A stretch of DNA of 64,000 nucleotides from Ulva prolifera. Taxonomy: Eukaryota; Chlorophyta; Ulvophyceae; Ulvales; Ulvaceae. Within the stretch, counting starts at the first letter, position 1; every line of letters begins with the position of its first letter. Of the stretch, positions 51,732 through 63,254 are shown piece after piece. The DNA lies in the NCBI GenBank assembly GCA_023078555.1, contig CM041197.1, positions 7,720,842-7,784,841 on the forward strand. The letters run 5' to 3'. Made by a program: the position numbers and the translations under genes. Under the pieces are notes generated by a model that saw only the letters and a list, made by a program, of their open reading frames with translations, was not told the origin of the DNA and did no database searches.

Positions 51732-54463
51732 TCCGCCACGTACGAAAGTACGATGCGTCCGCCGTTGTGGACAAGAGAGAGCCTGCGGAGTTTGCGAACT
51801 CCTACACGGTTGTCTTTGAGGGGGATAACGAGGGTGAACGTGTGACAGACAGCGATGTTCCTGATTTCCTGTCTGACCACACATATGATGGGGGAGTGCT
51901 GCGCCGTCTGCGTGACCAGCTCCACACCCCCCCTGGGCACGGTAGGGTTCCTGTCATGGACATGACGTTCCGACAAGACAACCCGGAGCCAAACCCCACG
52001 GCATATTCACCTCGGCTTGGGTATGGCGACTCTGCGGAGATAATTCGGCGTGACCCTGCTCGGGACACACCGGAAATAGCCAGAGCAGCTCTGCATCGCA
52101 CGCGTGCGATGTCCAGGGCTGCAGCCCATCCTGACGTCATCCCCCCTCCCCGTGCACGTGGTGAACTGCGTCATTTGGAGGCTGGTCCCTCGCGCACAAC
52201 TCGTTATGTGCCCACACGTGCTGCTGCATTGCACGACCCAGGTGTAGACGTTGCGTTCCCCGTTCCTGTGTCTGTCAGTGCGTCTGATGACGACATGGAG
52301 GAGGATGACGACAGTCCTGGCATCTATGATGACGACGATGAACAGCGCATGGACTACACCGTCTCAGATGATGAAAGAGCTGCGGCTCATCAGAATCTGG
52401 AGGCTCAGCGGGTCCGCTCAGGGAGTAATTCGGCTGCGGCCTCAGCATCTGGCGCGGGGGCAGTTGCTCCGCCCCTGCGAGGAGCAGAGGCGCCGAGGCC
52501 CTTCTGGGAGGATGAGCCAGATGAGGTGGAGACCGGGTCCGAATTGGGGGGAGAGGGCCCGGACCCCTCAGCCGCTGTCGGGGTTGATTTGCCTGACGAG
52601 GTGAGGGCCATTCCAGCCGCCTTGCCCCGCATAAAAATCAATCCTCTTGTACGCAGACGCCTTGTTCCATTGGCTGCGGATGTAGCAGCTGTGCATATGA
52701 ATGAGCCTGCGGGCTCTAATGCTAGTAGTGAAACAGTTGTTGCTGCTATTGAAGTTTCAGCTTGCAGCCAGGACACATCAGCCGCGGCTGACTGTGGAGT
52801 GTCCTGTGCAGGCCTGAAGCCTCAGCATGTGGAGTCTGGTGAGCAGCAGAGTGTTCAGCGTCGTGGGTCGCGCCGAGCAGCTGCCGCCAGGAAGCAGAAG
52901 GCCCCCTCCGACCCTGATATGCCTTCTATGAAGGAAGGACTTGCGGGTCCGGACAGGGATGCATGGCTGCGCGCCATGCAGGAGGAGGTAGATGCACTGG
53001 GTGAGCACGGAACCTTCGGGTTGTGCTATCTGCCTGCGGGCAAACGGGCTATCTCGGGCAAATGGGTGCTCAAGATCAAGCGTGGGCCTGCGGGGGAGAT
53101 TCAGCGCTACAAGGCACGCTATGTAGCGCGGGGTTTTTCTCAGGTAGAGGGTGTAGACTTTTTTGAGACTTGGTCACCTGTTGGGAGCTATGCGACACTT
53201 CGTGTGTTGCTGTCAGTTGCTGCTCAGGCAGATTTAGAAATTAGACACATAGATATACAGTGTGCTTTTCTGAATGGTGAGCTGGAGGAGGAAGTGTTCG
53301 TTGAACAGCCCCCGTACTTCACTGACGGGACAGCACGTGTATGGAGATTGCATAAAACCCTGTATGGCCTGAAGCAAGCTGCTCGCGAGTGGCATAAAGC
53401 TTTAATAAAGGTCTTAGCAGAGATGGGATTTGTGTGCGCACAAAGTGATCCCGGACTGTATGTTAGAACATCTGGTCTATGTTTTATTTTCCTGTGGGTC
53501 GACGACTTGTTCATATTCAGCGGCACTGCGGGGCTGCAAGAACTTGTCGACATAATTCTCACAAAATTTGAAGGCAGAGACCTGGGTGAACTAGCATGGG
53601 CACTTGGCACTGAGATCATGCGTGATCGTAAGGCCAAGACAATCACCATGACACAGCGAAACAAAATCCATAGCCTGCTTGAAAAGTATAGTATGTCTGA
53701 TTGTCGAAAGTCTCCCACTCCGTTAGTGCCGCGGCAACAACTGAGGAGTGTGAAAGAGCACCCGGACCTGGAGAAAGCCAGTGCTGCTGAGCATTCCAGG
53801 TTCATGAGTGCTGTAGGAAGCATCCAGTACATTGCAGGAGTGACACGACCTGACCTCAGCTACGTGGCACATGCCCTGGCCCGGCACATGTCCAGTAGTC
53901 TGAAGGAACATTGGTTGGCTGTGCAACACGTTCTGAGATACCTGCAGTCCACAAAGAATTTAGGAATAAAATTTGTAGGCTCTGTGGGGCATGGGTGCCT
54001 GTTAGAAGCTTTTTCTGACGCAGATTTTGCGAACTCTGCTGATTTGAAGAGTGTATCTGGTATGGTTCTTCGAGTGTATGGGAACTGTGTTCTCTGGCGC
54101 TCGAAGAAACAGAGTATAGTGGCAGGGGATACAACAGAGGCTGAGCTCATTGCGATGAGTGCAACAGCCAACGAGCTGATGTGGGTGAAGCAGTTGCTTC
54201 TCGACCTAAAGCTCGTCCCGTATCAGCCAACTCTATGGGGTGATAATAAAAGTGCCAATATCTTGGCAGTGAATGCTGTGTCCTCTGACAGATCTAAGCA
54301 CATTCGTGTGCGGCACTTGCGAGTGCGGGAATATGTCCAGATGGATGAACTTAAGGTAGCATGGGTGGGCACTGTGGATCAGTTAGCGGATGTGTTTACT
54401 AAAGTGCTGCCCGGACCTGCTTTAATAGAAGTTCGTAATAAACTCCAGCTAGTGGAGACTTAG
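51710..54463 (+). CDS. Copia reverse transcriptase and RNase H
   Basis: Open in the -1 frame relative to the upstream frame from 51689; ATGs at 51710 and 51728, the latter overlapping the upstream TGA as ATGA. The first 400 residues are a variable, acidic, disordered linker. Reverse transcriptase spans about residues 410-660 (counting from 51698), with the catalytic Asp519 in RHIDIQCAFLNG and the VDD box at 601-603 (LWVDDLF, normally YVDD). RNase H follows at about 770-900 with D774, E814, D849 and D898 as candidate catalytic residues, ending in the usual QLADVFTK motif. Copies the element RNA to DNA. Whether it is made by frameshifting, reinitiation, or not at all is unknown. Confidence 0.93.
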   Translation: MCTADQMIRHVRKYDASAVVDKREPAEFANSYTVVFEGDNEGERVTDSDVPDFLSDHTYDGGVLRRLRDQLHTPPGHGRVPVMDMTFRQDNPEPNPTAYSPRLGYGDSAEIIRRDPARDTPEIARAALHRTRAMSRAAAHPDVIPPPRARGELRHLEAGPSRTTRYVPTRAAALHDPGVDVAFPVPVSVSASDDDMEEDDDSPGIYDDDDEQRMDYTVSDDERAAAHQNLEAQRVRSGSNSAAASASGAGAVAPPLRGAEAPRPFWEDEPDEVETGSELGGEGPDPSAAVGVDLPDEVRAIPAALPRIKINPLVRRRLVPLAADVAAVHMNEPAGSNASSETVVAAIEVSACSQDTSAAADCGVSCAGLKPQHVESGEQQSVQRRGSRRAAAARKQKAPSDPDMPSMKEGLAGPDRDAWLRAMQEEVDALGEHGTFGLCYLPAGKRAISGKWVLKIKRGPAGEIQRYKARYVARGFSQVEGVDFFETWSPVGSYATLRVLLSVAAQADLEIRHIDIQCAFLNGELEEEVFVEQPPYFTDGTARVWRLHKTLYGLKQAAREWHKALIKVLAEMGFVCAQSDPGLYVRTSGLCFIFLWVDDLFIFSGTAGLQELVDIILTKFEGRDLGELAWALGTEIMRDRKAKTITMTQRNKIHSLLEKYSMSDCRKSPTPLVPRQQLRSVKEHPDLEKASAAEHSRFMSAVGSIQYIAGVTRPDLSYVAHALARHMSSSLKEHWLAVQHVLRYLQSTKNLGIKFVGSVGHGCLLEAFSDADFANSADLKSVSGMVLRVYGNCVLWRSKKQSIVAGDTTEAELIAMSATANELMWVKQLLLDLKLVPYQPTLWGDNKSANILAVNAVSSDRSKHIRVRHLRVREYVQMDELKVAWVGTVDQLADVFTKVLPGPALIEVRNKLQLVET

Positions 54464-54469
54464 CAGGGT

Positions 54470-54480
54470 TTATGGGGGAG
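54470..54480 (+). promoter_or_regulatory. Polypurine tract
   Basis: ATGGGGGAG immediately precedes the 3' LTR, the expected place for the plus-strand priming site. Confidence 0.75.
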
Positions 54481-54827
54481 TGTCACAATGCATGAGCCTG
54501 CGGGCAGCAGCGTGGTGACAGGTGCACCCATGCACGATCTGCGGATCACGTGCAGGGGTAAGCCGCCAGCCAGGATCGTATCGAGGTAGCGAGAGAGATC
54601 CTGCGAGGGTTTCCCGGCGTGACCCTCGAGTGTTTACAGTGTGCATATATTGCAGTGCACACTAAGAGCTGTAACCATTTTCTTTACTGTTTCACGGTAC
54701 TAGCTGTACCCTGTCTCCTCCCGCATTCCTCGGTTCTACCTCTGTGCGCAGCAGGTATGAAATGCTGACTACCTGACCTGACCTAAGACTGCGTGTCTGA
54801 CCTAACAGATAGAGTGCCTTTCTGTCA
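54481..54827 (+). repeat. 3' LTR of copia element
   Basis: 347 bp, identical in length to the 5' LTR, with one visible difference. Confidence 0.97.
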
Positions 54828-54933
54828 GCCAAAACGCAGGGGGCGGGGGGGTTCATGGCAATTAGCTGAGCGGGTCGGTATCCGCAACCCATCCATGCGC
54901 CGGATCAAGGCGCCTGTCGCGGTGCCACAGGGA

Positions 54934-55564
54934 TGTTAGAAAGCCTATCCTTCGTCAGGTCAGACGCGCGGTCTTATGTCAAGTCAGGAGGTCAGCATCT
55001 CATACCTGCTGCGCGCAGAGGTAGAACCAGAGAGATGCTGAGGGGAGATGTTGTGAAAGTGCCTCGTAGCGCACAAGGCAGGTGCACATGCGAATGCACG
55101 CGCGGGGTGACACGTGGCAGTCACCAGCCCGCGAATGAGAAGACACATTCCAGCTCTATGTATAGGTCGAACAAGGTCATGGTTCAAGTATCTGACTCAG
55201 ATACTGACCATGCAGGTGTGATCCCAGATCTCAGGCGTCATGTGCTAAGTACTCCGCACACATACTTAACATTTCGCCCAACTAAACTTACGGTATGACG
55301 CTTCCACTCGCGCTTGCATTCGAACAGGAGACAGGATACAACTAGTACTGTGAAACAGTGAGAATAATGGTTACAACTCTGTGTGCACACAGCCATATAT
55401 GCACACTGAATAGTCAAGATTACGGCGGGAGATCCTCGCAGGATCTCCCTCACTACTCCGGGACAATCCTACTGGCGGCTTACCCCTACACTGGATCCGC
55501 GGATCGTCCGTGCATGGGTGCACCTGTCACCACGCTGCTGCCCGCAGGTGCATGCATTGTGACA
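54934..55564 (-). mobile_element. Older inverted solo LTR of the same copia family
   Basis: Reverse complement of the LTR, clearly similar along both ends (for example gcatacctgctgcg-type and ggtgcacctgtcaccacgct phrases) but diverged at many positions. Ends are TG and CA and it is flanked by a perfect 5-bp duplication AGGGA (54929-54933 and 55565-55569). About 290 bp (roughly 55030-55326) in its middle have no counterpart in the young LTR: either an insertion or an older, longer LTR form. Solo LTRs arise by recombination between the two LTRs. Confidence 0.85.
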
Positions 55565-55569
55565 AGGGA

Positions 55570-56657
55570 ATGCCAGATCGATATGAAGTCGACTTGATAT
55601 GCATCAACGGGACGATCGCGGCGCTTGAGGGCGAAGCCTGCTCGAGAAGTAGAGGCTTTTGCAGTTCGGAGTCTCTGTGCGCACATGCGCATGTGCACGT
55701 GTGTGGCGCTACCAGCACTGAGTTGTCCTTACCTCGGCCTTATTGCAGCATGGTACTATCCTTATACGGGGCGTAGGGTGTCATAAATACCGTCGAAACT
55801 AGGTAAAAGCTAGTCAAAGCACTCAACTGTGCAGCGAGAGCTACTCACACCTCTAACAAACACCTAGTTTGTTACATAGGGACAATATAATGCGAGTATA
55901 AGGACCGAACGAGGATCCGGGGCACTCGATGTGTCCTTACAAAAGGACAGCATAAGGTCTGTATATAAAAAAAGAAAGCTGCCAATTGATACAGAGGTCC
56001 TTATTGATGCAGTCCTCACAGTTAAGGACGGTATTGGGAGTGTTTGTGTGGTGTATAAAGACCAAACACGGGCTGTGCAGTGACTGTGCATTGATCACGG
56101 GGGGTTATGGTGCATCACATACATGCCATGCTCGCATTATTTAATGGCTGGCTGATTAGCTGGAGGGCTGGCGGTGGCGAGCAGGCTACACAGGGCAAGC
56201 ATGCCACACCCTTCAGCGTGACCACACATGGCTGTGCTGAAGTACATGACAAGCAGTCTTCCCCTCAGTAGCACTGCTAACTGCACCGCAGCTGCTCACA
56301 GCACCATGCCGCAACCTCGTTGATGTGTCTTCAGCCCACTCTGGTGATACTAGTGGCTAATGAAACAAGAACGTCGGTGCAGTGCAATTCAGAACATCTC
56401 ATCTGATCATGCTATGTCATCTCCACAGCGTGTCAGCACCAGATCTGCACCCATCCACCTCATTGACCCACATTTGATGCAAACAACACATGCAGTTGAA
56501 AGATAACCATTTCATTCACAAAAGTCTGATTATCTCAGGCAGCTGCGATTAAGTGAGTCTTTGCATGGCACAGCAACAATTTAGTACCAATCCACACTGC
56601 AACATTAAAAATACATGGCTACCCTGCTTCAAAGCTTAGCCGTGTGTACCTAGGTAA
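55570..56657. other. Intergenic, no supported gene
   Basis: Between the solo LTR and copy 2 of the 1409-bp element. AT-richer than gene regions, with several ggtcctta/taaggacc phrases at 55900-56060 that hint at a decayed repeat. Confidence 0.45.
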
Positions 56658-56665
56658 CTTCGGAT

Positions 56666-58074
56666 AGGGGGTCATCCACTCCCGCTAAAGGGTGGTCCCC
56701 CCCCGGGCGCGCAAAATCCGCTGCGAAACAGCCAAATTGGGGAAGGTTTCCACTATTGTTTAGGTAGTTTGGGAACTCGTAGTGTTCGATCTCAGTCTTG
56801 GGAAAAGTCCCCAAGGTTCGTACCCTTTTCGGCACAAATCAGCCATTCTCCCCAATATCGACAGAACGAAGAGATAACGTCCCCAATCACTCGCCTTTGC
56901 TTCCAGAACACGAACCACGTCATAAATAAGCTATAATATGTTGCTATCTTTGTGGTTGGTGTATTTCCGTTGTATGCGGGTGACCCGACACAGTGTGTAC
57001 AGTACGTAGTGTCGTTCGGCTGCCAATCAACTTGCTGGAGACGGCAAGCAAGCGTCGATCGATGGTGTTTTTGTTATATGTTAAGCAGTGTCGTGGATCA
57101 ATGAGACAACGCCGATTACGTGCGTCGACGGCTGTATGGCACGTTTGCACGCACAGTTCTTTCGTAACGCGACTCAACCACGTGCTCATCGCATACCAAA
57201 ACACGACCATCACATCAGCAGTCGGAACAAGCATTCTGCGCTGTTTGACAGCGTCCTCGCGAGAAGTAGCCCACATCGGAGGATGTCAGGCACTCATTCA
57301 CCACGACAGACTCGCCACCTCACTAAACACATCGACCACACTACGCCACTTACACCAGGATTTGGACTTGCATCCTGTATGTGGGCCCGTTAGAGCCTCG
57401 ACCGTTGTTCAGCTCTGCAACTGCATTGGCTTGCACACTACACCATCACAAATGCTCCGAACGGCCGTGACTTGGTTCCAGTCGATGTCCAGGCAACAAA
57501 ACGAGTTTATATGCTCTCGTGATTTTTCTTATGTTGTCAAGCAGGGTCCATTTGGTGCACCTCCGGGTCACCGTCTGCTGCCCTGTCAGAGACACAGGAA
57601 CGATTCGAGAGCGCTGAAACTGCAGATGCCAAGACACGTAAAATGGTGTGAACATTTGCGAATCGACACAGTCAAAGCTACTCGCTTTGTCTCACTTGTG
57701 CACTGTTACCCCTGCGTGCCGTCTCAAAGTGCACGAATCAGCTGCCTCCCATTTGACAAATTCGATGCAGCGCGGCCGTCTAGGGGCAACATAACACAAT
57801 AGCAAAGGTTGTAGAAGAAGTTTGGGAAAGATTGGGAAAGGAGCTGAGACACTGGGCAACATTGGGGAGCCGAGGACGGCAAATCGAGTTTCTCCCCAAC
57901 CAGACCGGCTATTTCGGCGATTGTGACCCATTTTGCCCAAGACTCCGAACTAAAACACTACGATTGTTCATTCAACTTAGACAATAGTGGAAACCTTCCC
58001 CAATTTCTCTGTTTCGCAGCGAATTTTGCGCGCCCGGGGGGGGACCACCCTTTAGCGGGAGTGGATGACCCCCT
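56666..58074 (+). mobile_element. 1409-bp TIR DNA element, copy 2
   Basis: Same length, ends and internal landmarks as copy 1; by eye the sequence is identical. Flanked by its own perfect 8-bp duplication CTTCGGAT (56658-56665 and 58075-58082). Confidence 0.95.
57062..57802 (+). CDS. Unrecognised ORF of 1409-bp element, copy 2
   Basis: Same 246-codon frame as at 17487-18227, with identical translation. Its retention says little about function because the copies are recent. Confidence 0.4.
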   Translation: MVFLLYVKQCRGSMRQRRLRASTAVWHVCTHSSFVTRLNHVLIAYQNTTITSAVGTSILRCLTASSREVAHIGGCQALIHHDRLATSLNTSTTLRHLHQDLDLHPVCGPVRASTVVQLCNCIGLHTTPSQMLRTAVTWFQSMSRQQNEFICSRDFSYVVKQGPFGAPPGHRLLPCQRHRNDSRALKLQMPRHVKWCEHLRIDTVKATRFVSLVHCYPCVPSQSARISCLPFDKFDAARPSRGNITQ

Positions 58075-58082
58075 CTTCGGAT

Positions 58083-60577
58083 ACTCGTGAAATTTAGTGT
58101 GCGATCATGGTGGGGTTGCTGCAACTGGTTGCATGGTGAAACGAGTCCGCTCGTGCCTCGTGTGGGCTGGAGCGAGTGGGAAGCCATATAAGCTATTGTG
58201 GAAGCTACAGATCCGACGGAAAGTCAAATTGAGTGCTTCATCTCGCTACGACTGTAGGTCGGCGTGGGCCGAAGCTGTGCTTGAACCACCTCTTACCAGT
58301 CACGGCAGCGTTTTTCAAATCGAGTGGCTGCCCTCGCTGAAACGGAAAAGAACTATTTAATCACGAGGAAAATTTGACCGCGCTTCGTGACCAAACCGAT
58401 GTTATGCCTTGAACGTGGAAAATTGTGCATATGTGCATCACCGTCGGGCGGACGTCTGTGCGCTGTCACATAGACCAATCAGCCGTACAAATCTTCAGCA
58501 AGATGATGTCAAATCTTGATGTACATACGAGGTTGCAAACTGTGGCTGTGGCATCGATGCAGCGTCTATCTTGGCTGCTGCTAACAATCACGCCACGAAC
58601 CGACTGGCGATTCAACGACCGCAATCGCTCTACTTCAGTAAATAAGCACTGCTAGCCTGCTAGAGATGAGAAGAAGGCAATTGCCAAGATATAAGAGAAA
58701 CCTTTCTGCGATCGCAGCCATTCGTGCCACCCCCTTGTGAGCAGCCACCCCAGACGATTGTTGCATGCAGGCGCTATACCAGGATCTTTTCATACATATT
58801 ATGGAAGTAAGGCTTATTTTGTCTCGCATCGGTGCCGTTTATGTCATTTGCCGCGCTGTTCGAAGCCATAGTTCGTGCATCCGTGAGTGGCTGCAGGAGC
58901 ACTGAACCACATCCGGAGTGCCTGTCTACCGCCAAAGCTCGCATCAATGACTTGCGGAGCAGCATTCACCGTTGTTTGACACATGTGATGTAACGTGTCT
59001 GTGTCTGCGGCGTAAGCTGCAGGTCTAGCGCCTTGCAGCCTAAGAAAACCAATGGGCAGGCAAAGCAAGCGTCCGATCACGTTTCGCACAGTATATTGCA
59101 CGTCAACATCGATGCTCTTGTGAGCTGTGAATACTTTATGAATGAGGCTGTTGGAGTCCGAGTGAGTGATCTGCTGCGCATTCGACGTCGGTCCGGCTGT
59201 ATCGCATCAGCAGGGGCGGAAATTTGTTGATTGCAAGCTATCAGCCGGAACAAATCAGGAAGTTGATGAGCCTGTATGATCCGATGTATCACCCTTCTCT
59301 CCACGCCGTGCTGCTAGCACCGGAATGTCACGCAAGTATTGCGGCTCACGGGCATCACCCACCCCAGACCTGTTTGTCGCGGCTCCACAACCTGAATGTG
59401 AATGCCGGGAAGTCGTTCAGAGACCTTCACTAGAACGTGGGCGACCGCATCTGACTCCAGACGTGCCTCGTCCACCCCCATTGCTGTCCGTACGTTGGCA
59501 TCACAAGCTAACAGCACTGCAATCACAACATACAACACACAATGATTATTGTAATTCCACGATGTATCTATGTATCTCCAGGAAACACGGTTCCCTGCCA
59601 AACGGCCGCTTGTAGATTAATGCGCAAGATGAATGTCGCAGTCACAGAGTCCGAGTAGCTGTGATTTATCTACATTAACGAAAGTCTTTCGTGAGTCAGA
59701 TTGAACAAGCTTGAGATGAAATGTGCCCGTGGCACACGTCATGGTCTCTCGTTTGGAACAGCAACATGTGACAACATTCATGTGAACCTTTGCACACATA
59801 GGCTTGGGGTACCCTCTCCTCAACATCAATCACTCCAATACGTATAATATTAGCCTAATGTTCATCTCTGCTGCGTATCCAGTGCTGGTCTTTACCATGT
59901 CCTTACTCACCAGCTCCTCCCAACCAAAGCCAGGCCCGAAATGGTGCACTGGGAACTGCAGAGGCATGGTATTTCAGAATCCTCTGGAATGTTGCATCAG
60001 ACCACAAGCTCAAGACTGACAGCAAGCCAAGGAAACCAACAGTCACCGGACTCTGTTGCGTCAGCAAGACCGTCCTCAAGGACATGTAAATTCTGTAGAG
60101 TGCTACATCATAGTATGACATTGTAACCTTGCTCCCCTGCGCGGGCACGAATGGCCCTGCATCATCATGCATGTGATGGCACTGTAGTATGCTCAAAGGC
60201 TACCATTCTGGACTGCTGTTTGTTGAAAGGACGAAGGCGGACAGTACCAGCACCAGAACGCTGCTGTATTGTAGCTCTGTGTATGGAAGCTACCGGTTTT
60301 GAGACATAGTCTTGTGCAAGCAGGTGTTGTGTTTGTTTGGGACCACTCCCTTGCAACTCTGACTCAGAGCTGTGCCAGTATGGCCCAACCCTGCTTAGCC
60401 GAGGGTGTCTGCCTGCCACTGGTGTGTTACAAGGATAAAGGTGGCCAGGCGGGCAGCACCGCGGTAGAAGGAAGCAGAGCAAGCACACACCCTGATACCC
60501 ATGCACGCAAGTTGACGCAACACACACATTTCATGATCAGTCCCACCACGTTCTCATCAAATGACACGGACCCGCAG
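58083..60577. other. Intergenic, no supported gene
   Basis: 2.5 kb between two transposon insertions. Only short overlapping frames and a decayed ttacaagg...ggtggccagg repeat phrase near 60425. Confidence 0.45.
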
Positions 60578-60929
60578 ACCGCGGCTAGGGATGGCACAGA
60601 GCCAGGTGGGTGTCCATCTCGTCTCGAGCCGAGGTCTAGGTGGCACGAGATCAACCGAGGTGACCTAGGAATCGTACGAGTTGACCTAGGACTCGTACGA
60701 TTTGACCTCGGACTCGTACGATTCACCTCGGATTGCACTATCTCACCTCGGATCGGGTGTGCAGGCATGTACAATGCAGCATCACGCTTGTTCAATCAAT
60801 ATATAGCATTGCAATGCAATACAGTAGATATACAAACATTACAATAGTCATTCAATTGATTCCACCTCCCTCTGTGCATCCTCATGTGCAAGTGCCTCCA
60901 TGTCTGCTACTAAAACCGGCTCACCACAG

Positions 60930-62338
60930 AGGGGGTCATCCACTCCCGCTAAAGGGTGGTCCCCCCCCGGGCGCGCAAAATCCGCTGCGAAACAGCCAAA
61001 TTGGGGAAGGTTTCCACTATTGTTTAGGTAGTTTGGGAACTCGTAGTGTTCGATCTCAGTCTTGGGAAAAGTCCCCAAGGTTCGTACCCTTTTCGGCACA
61101 AATCAGCCATTCTCCCCAATATCGACAGAACGAAGAGATAACGTCCCCAATCACTCGCCTTTGCTTCCAGAACACGAACCACGTCATAAATAAGCTATAA
61201 TATGTTGCTATCTTTGTGGTTGGTGTATTTCCGTTGTATGCGGGTGACCCGACACAGTGTGTACAGTACGTAGTGTCGTTCGGCTGCCAATCAACTTGCT
61301 GGAGACGGCAAGCAAGCGTCGATCGATGGTGTTTTTGTTATATGTTAAGCAGTGTCGTGGATCAATGAGACAACGCCGATTACGTGCGTCGACGGCTGTA
61401 TGGCACGTTTGCACGCACAGTTCTTTCGTAACGCGACTCAACCACGTGCTCATCGCATACCAAAACACGACCATCACATCAGCAGTCGGAACAAGCATTC
61501 TGCGCTGTTTGACAGCGTCCTCGCGAGAAGTAGCCCACATCGGAGGATGTCAGGCACTCATTCACCACGACAGACTCGCCACCTCACTAAACACATCGAC
61601 CACACTACGCCACTTACACCAGGATTTGGACTTGCATCCTGTATGTGGGCCCGTTAGAGCCTCGACCGTTGTTCAGCTCTGCAACTGCATTGGCTTGCAC
61701 ACTACACCATCACAAATGCTCCGAACGGCCGTGACTTGGTTCCAGTCGATGTCCAGGCAACAAAACGAGTTTATATGCTCTCGTGATTTTTCTTATGTTG
61801 TCAAGCAGGGTCCATTTGGTGCACCTCCGGGTCACCGTCTGCTGCCCTGTCAGAGACACAGGAACGATTCGAGAGCGCTGAAACTGCAGATGCCAAGACA
61901 CGTAAAATGGTGTGAACATTTGCGAATCGACACAGTCAAAGCTACTCGCTTTGTCTCACTTGTGCACTGTTACCCCTGCGTGCCGTCTCAAAGTGCACGA
62001 ATCAGCTGCCTCCCATTTGACAAATTCGATGCAGCGCGGCCGTCTAGGGGCAACATAACACAATAGCAAAGGTTGTAGAAGAAGTTTGGGAAAGATTGGG
62101 AAAGGAGCTGAGACACTGGGCAACATTGGGGAGCCGAGGACGGCAAATCGAGTTTCTCCCCAACCAGACCGGCTATTTCGGCGATTGTGACCCATTTTGC
62201 CCAAGACTCCGAACTAAAACACTACGATTGTTCATTCAACTTAGACAATAGTGGAAACCTTCCCCAATTTCTCTGTTTCGCAGCGAATTTTGCGCGCCCG
62301 GGGGGGGACCACCCTTTAGCGGGAGTGGATGACCCCCT
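60930..62338 (+). mobile_element. 1409-bp TIR DNA element, copy 3
   Basis: Same as copies 1 and 2, flanked by a perfect 8-bp duplication CACCACAG (60922-60929 and 62339-62346). Inserted inside the TAGGG-ended element, so it is the younger of the two. Confidence 0.95.
61326..62066 (+). CDS. Unrecognised ORF of 1409-bp element, copy 3
   Basis: Same 246-codon frame and translation as in the other two copies. Confidence 0.4.
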   Translation: MVFLLYVKQCRGSMRQRRLRASTAVWHVCTHSSFVTRLNHVLIAYQNTTITSAVGTSILRCLTASSREVAHIGGCQALIHHDRLATSLNTSTTLRHLHQDLDLHPVCGPVRASTVVQLCNCIGLHTTPSQMLRTAVTWFQSMSRQQNEFICSRDFSYVVKQGPFGAPPGHRLLPCQRHRNDSRALKLQMPRHVKWCEHLRIDTVKATRFVSLVHCYPCVPSQSARISCLPFDKFDAARPSRGNITQ

Positions 62339-63047
62339 CACCACAGGCTTCCACCACAGATGCATTTCTGTACTGTGCGACAAACACCATCCATGCCGGG
62401 CAATTGTTTAATTCAATTGTAGGCTCGCCAGTGGTAATCAATTTGAGTAATTTAATTATAGTTTGTTCATGCCCTGGGCTTGTGCACCTGTCTCCGCAAT
62501 ATGTGGTCTCCAATCAGTGTCTAGCAGTGCGTCTTAGACTTTAAGCAGTGTTCGACGTAACGGGACCTAGATCCCATCCGAGGTGGGCCATTTTTTCACC
62601 TCGGCCTCGGTACGAGACTCGTACCGAGTTCATTGACCTCGGACTAGAACGAGGTCCTCGACCTCACCTTTGTGCCATCCCTAAGACCGCCAAGTACACA
62701 TCCCCACGCGCAAACCAACACAAACACAGCGCCCCAAATTTGGGGCGTGTTAACACGCCCCAAACACAACTGCCACTGGTGTATATATGTGTGTGTGGTG
62801 CAGTTGCGATGTGGCTGCCAAGACTGTTTGTACGTGTCAGCTGTTTCATGATCAGCAGGATTCCTATTGCTGTGCTTGGTTGCACCCGCTGCTATGCAGC
62901 TCTGACGAAGGGGGATTTCATTGTATATTCTATTCTATATACGTTCATTGTGTGAGTCAATCAGTCCAATAGAAGATTCTTCTGGCTTTGCGAAGGCAAG
63001 GCTTACCTTCCGAGCGGTGAAGGACCGAAGACAAAGCCAGAGCGGCC

Positions 63048-63126
63048 GGTAGCACCTTATGCATGACGGTCAAGCACACCAAAGCCACTGCAGTGGCACC
63101 AACCTTGATTGAATCACAGCGGAAGG
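63048..63126 (+). repeat. Short dispersed repeat, copy near 63 kb
   Basis: Partner of 29040-29115; the two share ggtagcacc, caccaaagccac and aatcacagcgga in order with different spacing. Confidence 0.4.
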
Positions 63127-63235
63127 CGACCCCGACCACGCTGCCAGGCGCCTGCGCACACTGTTGGCAGCAAGATGGCCCCACACTCACGCCATTCGTT
63201 GCTGACGCGTGTGTGTTACAAGTATTAAATGCTGG

Positions 63236-63254
63236 TGTGTGTGTGTGTGTGTGT
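63236..63254 (+). repeat. (GT)n microsatellite
   Basis: About nine uninterrupted GT units. Confidence 0.9.

Larger units (their letters stand above)
48270..54827 (+). mobile_element. Full-length Ty1/copia LTR retrotransposon
   Basis: 6558-bp element bounded by two 347-bp LTRs and a perfect 5-bp target duplication GCCAA (48265-48269 and 54828-54832). The order zinc knuckle, protease, integrase, reverse transcriptase, RNase H defines the copia superfamily. The LTRs differ at one position that I can see (G at 48549, A at 54760), so insertion is recent. A -1 frame change splits the polyprotein between integrase and reverse transcriptase; apart from that the coding region looks intact. Confidence 0.97.
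60586..62683 (+). mobile_element. TAGGG-ended hAT-like element hosting copy 3
   Basis: Starts TAGGGATGGCACAGAG and ends with its inverse (15 of 16 bases). Next to both ends are repeated CCGAGGT/ACCTCGG and tcgtacga motifs, including three 21-bp tandem units at 60659-60721. About 680 bp remain once the nested copy 3 and its duplication are removed, with no coding capacity, so it looks like a non-autonomous element. The flanks read AGACCGCG-GC on the left and AGACCGCC on the right: an imperfect duplication offset by two bases, so the exact ends are uncertain. Confidence 0.6.
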
